Below, in pieces: positions 7,621-18,280 of a stretch of 64,000 nt of DNA. Origin of the DNA: Megamerina dolium (lineage: Eukaryota; Arthropoda; Insecta; Diptera; Megamerinidae); assembly GCA_963854835.1 (NCBI GenBank), contig OY978525.1, positions 52,311,429 to 52,375,428 on the forward strand, written 5' to 3'. Within the stretch, counting starts at the first letter, position 1. Every line of letters begins with the position of its first letter. The notes below the pieces were generated by a model. The model had not been told where the DNA came from. It did not search any database and saw only the letters and a program-made list of their open reading frames with translations. The position numbers and the translations under genes are program-made.

Positions 7621-8970
7621 TTAAAAAAAAAGTAACAAATACAGATTGGGCCCGAAATGTATTGCTTTGAAGGGGCTTAAACAAGTAATTTAAAATACAT
7701 TATTTTCATTAAAAATCGTGTAAAAACAGATTTTGAAAATCGTGAAAAATACAGATTGTAGCCGAAATATATTTTTTTGAAGGGGCTTGGACAAGTAAAT
7801 TCAAAATGCACTATTTTCACTAAAAATCGTGAAAGATACAGTTTGTGGCCGAAACATATTGTTTTGAAGGGGCTTGAACAAGTAAATCCAAAATCCATAA
7901 TTTTCATTAAAAATCGTGAAAAATACAGATTGTGGCCGAAATATATTGTTTGAAAAACAAGTAAATTTAAAATCCATTATGTTCATAAAAAAATCGTAAC
8001 AAATACAGATTGGGCCCGAAATGTATTGTTTTGATGGGGCTTGAACAAGTAATTTGAAATACAGTATTTTCATTAAAAATCGTGCAAAATACAGATTGTG
8101 GCCGAAATATATTGTTTTGAAGAGGCTTGAACAAGTAAATTCAAAGTGCATTATTTTCATTAAAAAAATCGTGAAAAATACAGATTGTAGCCGAAATATA
8201 TTGTTTGAAAAACAAGTAAATTTAAAATCCATTATGTTCATTAAAAAAAAGTAACAAATACAGATTGGGCCCGAAATGTATTGTTTTGAAGGGGCTTGAA
8301 CAAGTAATTTAAAATACATTATTTTCATTAAAAATCGTCTAAAATACAGATTTTGAAAATCGTGAAAAATACAGATTTTGAAAATCGTGAAAAATACAGA
8401 TTGTAGCCGAAATATATTGTTTCAAAAACAAGTAAATATAAAATCCATTATTTTCATTTAAAAATCGTGAAAAATACAGATTGCAGCCGAAATATACTGT
8501 TTTGAGGAGGCTTGAACAAGTTAATCCAAAATCCATTATTTTCACTAAAAAGCTTGAAAAATACAGATTGTAACCGAAATATATTGTTTTGAGGAGGCTT
8601 GAACAAGTAATTCAAAACACATTTTTTCTTCTAAAAATCGTGAAAAATACAGATTGTAGCCGAAATATATTGTTTCAAAAACAAGTAAATATAAATCCAT
8701 TATTTTCATTTATTTCACTAAAAAGCTTGAAAAATACAGATTGTAGCCGAAATATACTGTTTTGAGGAGGCTTGAACACAGAAATTCAAACCACATTATT
8801 TCTTCTAAAAATCGTGAAAAATACAGATTGTAGCCGAAATATACTGTTTTGAGGAGGCTTGAACAAGTAAATTCAAAATCCACCTTTTTCACTAAAAATC
8901 GTGAAAAATACAGATTGTGGCCGCAAAATATTGTTTCAAAAACAAGTAAATATAAAATTCATTATTTTCA
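7621..8970. repeat. 1,350-bp tandem duplication in family A, copy 1
   Basis: Aligns with 8971 onward at a constant offset of 1350. Both copies begin with the long A run before AGTAACAAATACAGATTGGG. Inside are full and shortened monomers and a two-copy 25-bp nested repeat. Only scattered substitutions separate the copies, so the duplication is recent compared with monomer divergence. Confidence 0.88.
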
Positions 8971-10246
8971 TTAAAAAAAAAGTAACAAATACAGATTGGG
9001 CCCGAAATGTATTGCTTTGAAGGGGCTTGAACAAGTAATTTAAAATACATTATTTTCATTAAAAATCGTGTAAAAACAGATTTTGAAAATCGTGAAAAAT
9101 ACAGATTGTAGCCGAAATATATTGTTTTGAAGGGGCGTGAACAAGTAAATTCAAAATCCACTATTTTCACTAAAAATCGTGAAAAATACAGATTGTGGCC
9201 GAAACATATTGTTTTGAAGGGGCTTGAACAAGTAAATCCAAAATCCATAATTTTCATTAAAAATCGTGAAAAAAACAGATTGTGGCCGAAATATATTGTT
9301 TGAAAAACAAGTAAATTTAAAATCCATTATGTTCATAAAAAAATCGTAACAAATACAGATTGGGCCCGAAATGTATTGTTTTGATGGGGCTTGAACAAGT
9401 AATTTAAAATACAGTATTTTCATTAAAAATCGTGCAAAATACAGATTGTGGCCGAAATATATTGTTTTGAAGAGGCTTGAACAAGTAAATTCAAAGTGCA
9501 TTATTTTCATTAAAAAAATCGTGAAAAATACAGATTGTAGCCGAAATATATTGTTTGAAAAACAAGTAAATTTAAAATCCATTATGTTCATTAAAAAAAA
9601 GTAACAAATACAGATTGGGCCCGAAATGTATTGTTTTGAAGGGGCTTGAACAAGTAATTTAAAATACATTATTTTCATTAAAAATCGTCTAAAATACAGA
9701 TTTTGAAAATCGTGAAAAATACAGATTTTGAAAATCGTGAAAAATACAGATTGTAGCCGAAATATATTGTTTCAAAAACAAGTAAATATAAAATCCATTA
9801 TTTTCATTTAAAAATCGTGAAAAATACAGATTGCAGCCGAAATATACTGTTTTGAGGAGGCTTGAACAAGTTAATCCAAAATCCATTATTTTCACTAAAA
9901 AGCTTGAAAAATACAGATTGTAACCGAAATATATTGTTTTGAGGAGGCTTGAACAAGTAATTCAAAACACATTTTTTCTTCTAAAAATCGTGAAAAATAC
10001 AGATTGTAGCCGAAATATATTGTTTCAAAAACAAGTAAATATAAATCCATTATTTTCATTTATTTCACTAAAAAGCTTGAAAAATACAGATTGTAGCCGA
10101 AATATACTGTTTTGAGGAGGCTTGAACAAAGAAATTCAAACCACATTATTTCTTCTAAAAATCGTGAAAAATACAGATTGTAGCCGAAATATACTGTTTT
10201 GAGGAGGCTTGAACAAGTAAATTCAAAATCCACCTTTTTCACTAAA
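8971..10246. repeat. 1,350-bp tandem duplication in family A, copy 2
   Basis: Second copy of 7621-8970. Correspondence is lost at about 10247, where copy 1 continues as AAAATCGTGAAAAATACAGATTG with a GCAAAATATTG block while copy 2 continues as AAACTCGTG and CAGAAACATATTG. Copy 2 is therefore slightly shorter than the period. Confidence 0.85.
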
Positions 10247-12550
10247 ACTCGTGAAAAATACAGTTTGTGGCAGAAACATATTGTTTTGAAGGGGCTTGAA
10301 CAAGTAAATCCAAAATCCATAATATAATTTTCATTAAAAAAACGTGAAAAATACAGATTGTGGTCGAAATATATTGTTTTGAAGGGGCTTGAACAAGTAA
10401 AAACTCAAAATCCATTATTTTCACTAAAAAGCTTGAAAAATACAGATTGTATCCGAAATATATTGTTTTGAGGAGGCTTGAACAAGTAAATTCAAAACAC
10501 ATTATTTCTTCTACAAATTGTGAAAAATACAGATTGTGGCCGAAATATATTTTTTTGAAGGGGCTTGAACAAGTAAATTCAAAATTCACTATTTCCACTA
10601 AAAATCGTGAAAAATAAAGTTTGTGGCCGAAACATATTGTTTTGAAGGGGCTTGAACAAGTAAATCCAAAATCCATAACATAGTTTTCATTAAAAAAGCG
10701 TGAAAAATAAAGATTGTGGCCGAAATATATTGTTTTGAAGGGGCGTGAACAAGTAAATTCAAAATCCACTATTTTCACTAAAAATCGTGAAAAATACAGA
10801 TTGTGGCCGAAATATACTGTTTTGAGGAGGCTTGAACAAGGAAATTCAAAATCTATTATGTTCATTAAAAAATCGTGAATAATACAGATTGTACCCGAAA
10901 TATACTGTTTTGAGGAGGCTTGAACAAGGAAATTCAAAACCTATTATGTCAATTACAAAATCGTCAGAAATACAGATTGTAGCCGAAATATATTGTTTTG
11001 AAGGGTCTTGAGCAAGTAAATTCAAAATCTATTATGTCAATTAAAAAATCGTCAGAAATACAGATTGTAGCCGAAATATATTGTTTTGAAAGGGCTTGAA
11101 CAACTAAATCCAAAATCCATAACATAATTTTCATTAAAAAAACGTGAAAAATACAGATTGTGGCCGAAATATATTGTTTTGAAGGGGCGTGAACAAGTAA
11201 ATTCAAAATCCACTATTTTCACTAAAAATCGTGAAAAATACAGATTGTGGCCGAAATATATTGTTTGAAAAACAAGTAAATTTAAAATCCATTATGTTCA
11301 TTAAAAAATCGTAACAAATACAGATAGGGCCCGAAATGTATTGTTTTGAAGGGGCTTGAACAAGTAAATTCAAAACACATTATTTCTACTAAAAATCGTG
11401 AAAAATACAGATTGTAGCCGAAATATACTGTTTTGAGGAGGCTTGAACAAGTTAATTCAAATCCATTATTTTCACTAAAAAGCTTGAAAAATACTGATTG
11501 TAACCGAAATATATTGTTTTGAGGAGGCTTGAACAAGTAAATTCAAAACACATTATTTCTTCTAAAAATCGTGAAAAATACAGATTGTAGCCGAAATATA
11601 ATGTTTTGAGGAGGCTTGAACAAGTTAATTCAAATCCATTATTTTCACTAAAAAGCTTGAAAAATACTGATTGTAACCGAAATATATTGTTTTGAGGAGG
11701 CTTGAACAAGTAAATTCAAAAAACATTTTTTCTTCTAAAAATCGTGAAAAATACAGATTGTAGCCGAAATATACTGTTTTGAGGAGGCGTGAACAAGTAA
11801 ATTCAAAACACATTATTTCTTCTACAAATCGTGAAAAATACAGATTGTGGCCGAAATATATTTTTTTGAAGGGGCTTGAACAAGTAAATCCAAAATCCAT
11901 AACATAATTTTCATTAAAAAATCGTGAAAAATACAGATTGTGGCCGAAACATATTGTTTTGAAGGGGCTTGAACAAGTAAATCCAAAATCCATAACATAA
12001 TTTTCATTAAAAAAACGTGAAAAATACAGATTGTGGCCGAAATATATTGTTTTGAAGGGGCGTGAACAAGTAAATTCAAAATCCACTATTTTCACTAAAA
12101 AGCTTGAAAAATACTGATTGTAACTGAAATATATTGTATTGAAGAGGCTTGAACAAGTAAATTCAAAGTGCATTATTTTCATTAAAAAATCGTGCAAAAT
12201 ACAGATTGTAGCCGAAATATATTGTTTGAAAAACAAGTAAATTTAAAATCCATTATGATCATTAAAAAAAAGTAACAAATACAGATTGGGCCCGAAATGT
12301 ATTGTTTTGAAGGGGCTTGGACAAGTAAATTCAAAATCCACTATTTTCACTAAAAATCGTGAAAAATACAGTTTGTGGCCGAAACATATTTTTTTGAAGG
12401 GGCTTGAACAATTAAATTCAAAATCCACCTTTTTCACTAAAAATCGTGAAAAATACAGTTTGTGGCCGAAACATATTGTTTTGAAGGGGCGTGAACAAGT
12501 AAATTCAAAATCCACAATTTTCATTAAAAAATCGTGAAAAATACAGATTG

Positions 12551-13490
12551 CTTTTAAAATAAATTGTATTGAAAGGGCTCACACAAGTTAATTCAAAATG
12601 CATTATTTTCACTGAAAATCGTCAAAACTACAAATTGAGGCTAAAACAAATTGTTTTGAGAAGGCTAAAAAAAGGAAATTTAAAATCCATTATTTTCACT
12701 AAAAATCGTGAAAAAACAGATTGCTTACAAAATATATTATATTGAAGGGGCTTAAACAAGTAAATTCAAAATTAATTGATTTCATTAAAAATCGTGAAAA
12801 ATACAAATTGTAGCTAAAACAAATTTTTATGAAATTGCTGAAAAAGACAAATTCAAAATCCATTATTTTCACTAAAAATCGTGAAAAAACAGATTGCTTT
12901 TAAAATAAATTGTATTGAAGGGCTCACACAAGTTAATTCCAAATGCATTATTTTCACTGAAAATCGTGAAAACTACAAATTGATGCTAAAACAAATTGTT
13001 TTGAGAAGGCTAAAAAAAGGAAATTTAAATTCCATTATTTTCACTAAAAATCGTGAAAAAACAGATTGCTTACAAAATAAATTATATTGAAGGGGCTCAA
13101 ACAAGTAAATTCAAAATTAATTGATTTCATTAAAAATCATGAAAAATACAAATTGTGGCTAAAACAAATTTTTATGAAATTGCTGGAAAAGACAAATTCA
13201 AAATCCATTATTTTCACTAAAAATCGTGAAAAAAGCAGATTGCTTACAAAATAAATTGTATTGAAGGGGCTCAAACAAGTTAATTCAAAATGCATTATTT
13301 TCATTGAATATCGTGAGAAATACAAATTGTGGTCAAAACAAATTTTTTTGAGAAGGTTGAAAAAAGCAAATTAAAAATCCATTACTTTAACTAAAAATAG
13401 TGAAAAAAACAGATTGTTTACAAAATAAATTATATTGAAGGGGCTGAAACAAGTAAATTCAAAATGAATTGATTTCATTGAAAATTGTGA
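12551..13490. repeat. Diverged edge of family B with A-like intermediate monomers
   Basis: The first five or so dimers next to family A are unlike the homogeneous interior. Several b2 positions read ACAAATTGTTTTGAGAAGGCT instead of CCAAATTTTTTTGAAATTGCT, which is close to the family A string ATTGTTTTGAGGAGGCT. b1 monomers here vary too (TTTTAAAATAAATTG, TTAATTGATTTCATT). The phase of the 87-bp unit is unbroken across the A/B boundary. Confidence 0.8.
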
Positions 13491-15232
13491 AATTTACAAA
13501 TTGTGGCTAAACCAAGTTGTTATGAAATTGCTGAAAAAGAGAAATTCAAAATCCAGTATTTTCACTAAAAACCGTGAAAAAAGCAGATTGCTTACAAAAT
13601 AAATTGTATTGAAGGGGCTCAAACAAGTAAATTCAAAATGAATTGATTTCATTGAAAAACGTGAAAAATACAAATTGTGGCTAAACCAAATTTTTATGAA
13701 ATTGCTGAAAAAGACAAATTCAAAATCTATTATTTTCACTAAAAATCGTGAAAAAATCAGATTGTTTACAAAATAAGTTGTATTGAAGGGGCTCAAACAA
13801 GTAAATTCAAAATGAATTGATTTCATTGCAAAACGTGAAAAATACATATTGTGGCTAAACCAAATTTTTATGAAATTGCTGAAAAAGACAAATTCAAAAT
13901 TCATTATTTTCACTAAAAATCGTGAAAAAAGCAGATTGCTTACAAAATAAATTGTATTGAAGGGGCTCAAACAAGTAAATTCAAAATTAATTGATTTCAT
14001 TGAAAATCGTTAAATTTACAAATTGTGGCTAAACCAAATTTTTTTGAAATTGCTGAAAAAGTCAAATTTAAAATCCATTATCTTCACTAAAAATAGTGAA
14101 AAAAACAGCTTGTTTACAAAATAAATTATATTGAAGGGGCTCAAACAAGTAAATTAAAAATGAATTGATTTCATTGAAAAACGTGAAAAATACAAACTGT
14201 GGCTAAACCAAATTTTTATGAAATTGCTGAAAAAGACAAATTCAAAATCCATTATTTCCACTAAAAATCGTGAAAAAAGCATATTGCTTACAAAATAAAT
14301 TGTATTGAAGGGGTTCAAACAAGTTAATTCAAAATGAATTGATTTCATTGAAAAACGTGAAAAATACAAATGTGGCTAAACCAAATTTTTTTGAAATTGC
14401 TGAAAAAGACAAATTCAAAATCCATTATTTTCACTAAAAATCGTGAAAAAAGAAGATTGCTTACAAAATAAATTATACTGAAGGGGCTCAAACAAGTAAA
14501 TTCAAAATGAATTGATTTCATTGAAAATCGTGAAAATTACAAATTGTGGCTATACCAAATTTTTATGAAATTGCTGAAAAAGACAAATTCAAAATCCATT
14601 ATTTTCACTAAAAATCGTGAAAAAAGCATATTGCTTACAAAATAAATTGTATTGTATGGGCTCAAACAAGTAAATTCAAAATGAATTGATTTCATTGAAA
14701 ATCGTGAAATTTACAAATTGTGGCTAAACCAAATTTTTTTGAAATTGCTGAAAAAGACAAATTCAAAATCCATTATTTTCACTAAAAATCGCGAAAAAAG
14801 CAGATTGCTTACAAAATAAATTGTACTGAAGGGGCTCAAACAAGTAAATTCAAAATGAATTGATTTCATTGAAAATCGTGAAATTTACAAATTGTGGCTA
14901 AACCAAATTTTTTTGAAATTGCTGAAAAAGACAAATTCAAAATCCATTATTTTCACTAAAAATCGTGAAAAAAGCATATTGCTTACAAAATAAATTGTAT
15001 TGAAGGGGCTCAAACAAGTAAATTCAAAATGAATTGATTTCATTGAAAATCGTGAAATTTACAAATTGTGGCTAAACCAAATTTTTATGAAATTGCTGAA
15101 AAAGACAAATTCAAAATCCATTATTTTCACTAAAAATCGTGAAAAAAGCATATTGCTTACAAAATAAATTGTATTGAAGGGGCTCAAACAAGTAAATTCA
15201 AAATGAATTGATTTCATTGAAAATCGTGAAAT

Positions 15233-16624
15233 TTACAAATTGTGGCTAAACCAAATTTTTTTGAAATTGCTGAAAAAGACAAATTCAAAATCCATTATTT
15301 TCACTAAAAATCGTGAAAAAAGCATATTGCTTACAAAATAAATTGTATTGAAGGGGCTCAAACAAGTAAATTCAAAATGAATTGATTTCATTAAAAATCG
15401 TGAAATTTACAAATTGTGGCTAAACCAAATTTTTTTGAAATTGCTGAAAAAGACAAATTCAAAATCCATTATTTTCACTAAAAATCGTGAAAAAAGCATA
15501 TTGCTTACAAAATAAATTGTACTGAAGGGGCTCAAACAAGTAAATTCAAAATGAATTGATTTCATTGAAAAACGTGAAAAATACAAATTGTGGCTAAACC
15601 AAATTTTTATGAAATTGCTGAAAAAGACAAATTCAAAATCCATTATTTTCACTAAAAATCGTGCAAAAAGCAGATTGCTTACAAAATAAATTGTATTGTA
15701 GGGGCTCACACAAGTTAATTCAAAATGCATTATTTTTACTGAAAAACGTGGAAAATACAAATTGTGGCTAAACCAAATTTTTTTGAAATTGCTGAAAAAG
15801 TCAAATTTAAAATCCATTATTTTCACTAAAAATCGTGAAAAAAGCATATTGCTTACAAAATAAATTGTATTGAAGGGGCTCAAACAAGTAAATTCAAAAT
15901 GAATTGATTTCATTGAAAATCGTGAAATTTACAAATTGTGGCTAAACCAAATTTTTATGAAATTGCTGAAAAAGACAAATTCAAAATCCATTATTTTCAC
16001 TAAAAATCGTGAAAAAAGCAGATTGCTTACAAAATAAGTTGTATTGAAGGGGCTCAAACAAGTAAATTCAAAATGAATTGATTTCATTGAAAATCGTGAA
16101 ATTTACAAATTGTGGCTAAACCAAATTTTTATGAAATTGCTGAAAAAGACAAATTCAAAATCCATTATTTTCACTAAAAATCGTGAAAAAAGCAGATTGC
16201 TTACAAAATAAATTGTACTGAAGGGGCTCAAACAAGTAAATTCAAAATGAATTGATTTCATTGAAAAACGTGAAAAATACAAATTGTGGCTAAACCAAAT
16301 TTTTATGAAATTGCTGAAAAAGACAAATTCAAAATCCATTATTTTCACTAAAAATCGTGCAAAAAGCAGATTGCTTACAAAATAAATTGTATTGTAGGGG
16401 CTCACACAAGTTAATTCAAAATGCATTATTTTTACTGAAAAACGTGGAAAATACAAATTGTGGCTAAACCAAATTTTTTTGAAATTGCTGAAAAAGTCAA
16501 ATTTAAAATCCATTATTTTCACTAAAAATCGTGAAAAAAGCATATTGCTTACAAAATAAATTGTATTGAAGGGGCTCAAACAAGTAAATTCAAAATGAAT
16601 TGATTTCATTGAAAATCGTGAAAT
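15233..16624. repeat. Four-dimer (696-bp) higher-order repeat
   Basis: Two blocks repeat with offset 696, which is four 174-bp dimers. The unit 15407-15913 corresponds to 16103-16609, sharing the same unusual b1 variant (CACACAAGTTAATTCAAAATGC with TTTTTACTG) and the AAGTCAAATTTAAAATCC b2 variant. Block edges are approximate. Confidence 0.75.
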
Positions 16625-17539
16625 TTACAAATTGTGGCTAAACCAAATTTTTTTGAAATTGCTGAAAAAGACAAATTCAAAATCCATTATTTTCACTAAA
16701 AATCGTGAAAAAAGCATATTGCTTACAAAATAAATTGTATTGAAGGGGCTCAAACAAGTAAATTCAAAATGAATTGATTTCATTGAAAATCGTGAAATTT
16801 ACAAATTGTGGCTAAACCAAATTTTTATGAAATTGCTGAAAAAGACAAATTCAAAATCCATTATTTTCACTAAAAATCGTGAAAAAAGCAGATTGCTTAC
16901 AAAATAAGTTGTATTGAAGGGGCTCAAACAAGTAAATTCAAAATGAATTGATTTCATTGAAAATCGTGAAATTTACAAATTGTGGCTAAACCAAATTTTT
17001 ATGAAATTGCTGAAAAAGACAAATTCAAAATCCATTATTTTCACTAAAAATCGTGAAAAAAGCAGATTGCTTACAAAATAAATTGTACTGAAGGGGCTCA
17101 AACAAGTAAATTCAAAATGAATTGATATCATTGAAAATCGTGAAATTTACAAATTGTGGCTAAACCAAATTTTTTTGAAATTGCTGAAAAAGACAAATTC
17201 AAAATCCATTATTTTCACTAAAAATCGTGAAAAAAGCAGATTGCTTACAAAATAAATTGTATTGAAGGGGCTCAAACAAGTTAATTCAAAATGCATTATT
17301 TTCATTGAATATCGTGAGAAATACAAATTGTGGTCAAAACAAATTTTTTTGAGAAGGTTGAAAAAAGCAAATTCAAAATCCATTACTTTAACTAAAAATC
17401 GTGAAAAAAGCATATTGCTTACAAAATAAATTGTTTGAAGGGGTTCAAACAAGTAAATTCAAAATGAATTGATTTCATTGAAAATCGTGAAATTTACAAA
17501 TTGTGGCTAAACCAAATTTTTTTGAAATTGCTGAAAAAG

Positions 17540-17560
17540 ACAAATTCAAAATCAAAATAA
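17540..17560. repeat. Deletion junction inside a family B dimer
   Basis: The sequence passes from CAAATTCAAAATC directly to AAAATAAATTGTATTG, skipping the CATTATTTTCACTAAAAATC ... GCTTAC part that normally joins b2 to the next b1. The AAAAT strings at both ends could have mediated the loss. Confidence 0.8.
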
Positions 17561-18280
17561 ATTGTATTGAAGGGGCTCAAACAAGTAAATTCAAAATGAA
17601 TTGATTTCATTGAAAATCGTGAAATTTACAAATTGTGGCTAAACCAAATTTTTTTGAAATTGCTGAAAAAGACAAATTCAAAATCCATTATTTTCACTAA
17701 AAATCGTGAAAAAAGCAGATTGCTTACAAAATAAATTGTACTGAAGGGGCTCAAACAAGTAAATTCAAAATGAATTGATTTCATTGAAAATCGTGAAATT
17801 TACAAATTGTGGCTAAACCAAATTTTTTTGAAATTGCTGAAAAAGTCAAATTTAAAATCCATTATTTTCACTAAAAATCGTGAAAAAGAGATTGCTTACA
17901 AAATAAATTGTATTGAAGGGGTTCAAACAAGTTTATTCAAAATGAATTGATTTCATTGAAAAACGTGAAAAATACAAATTGTGGCTAAACCAAATTTTTT
18001 TGAAATTGCTGAAAAAGACAAATTCAAAATCCATTATTTTCACTAAAAATCGTGAAAAAACAGATTGCTTACAAAACAAATTGTATTGAAGGGGCTCACA
18101 CAAGTTAATTCAAAATGCATTATTTTCACTGAAAAACGTGGAAAATACAAATTGTGGCTAAACCAAATTTTTTTGAAATTGCTGAAAAAGTCAAATTTAA
18201 AATCCATTATTTTCACTAAAAATCGTGAAAAAACAGATTGCTTACAAAATAAATTGTATTGAAGGGGCTCACACAAGTTA

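Larger units (their letters stand above)
6384..12550. repeat. Satellite family A array, right of the retrotransposon
   Basis: About 70 head-to-tail monomers, mostly 87 bp, with the same blocks as the left array. Visible subtypes include monomers with GGGCCCGAAATG (near 6717, 7647, 8267, 12287), GTGGCCGAAACAT, GTAGCCGAAATAT with GAGGAGG, and shortened about 80-bp monomers with GTTTGAAAAACAAG. Order of subtypes is only partly regular, so higher-order structure is present but imperfect. There is no credible gene in this stretch. The last monomer runs into family B inside the shared CGTGAAAAATACAGATTG block at 12537-12550. Confidence 0.95.
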
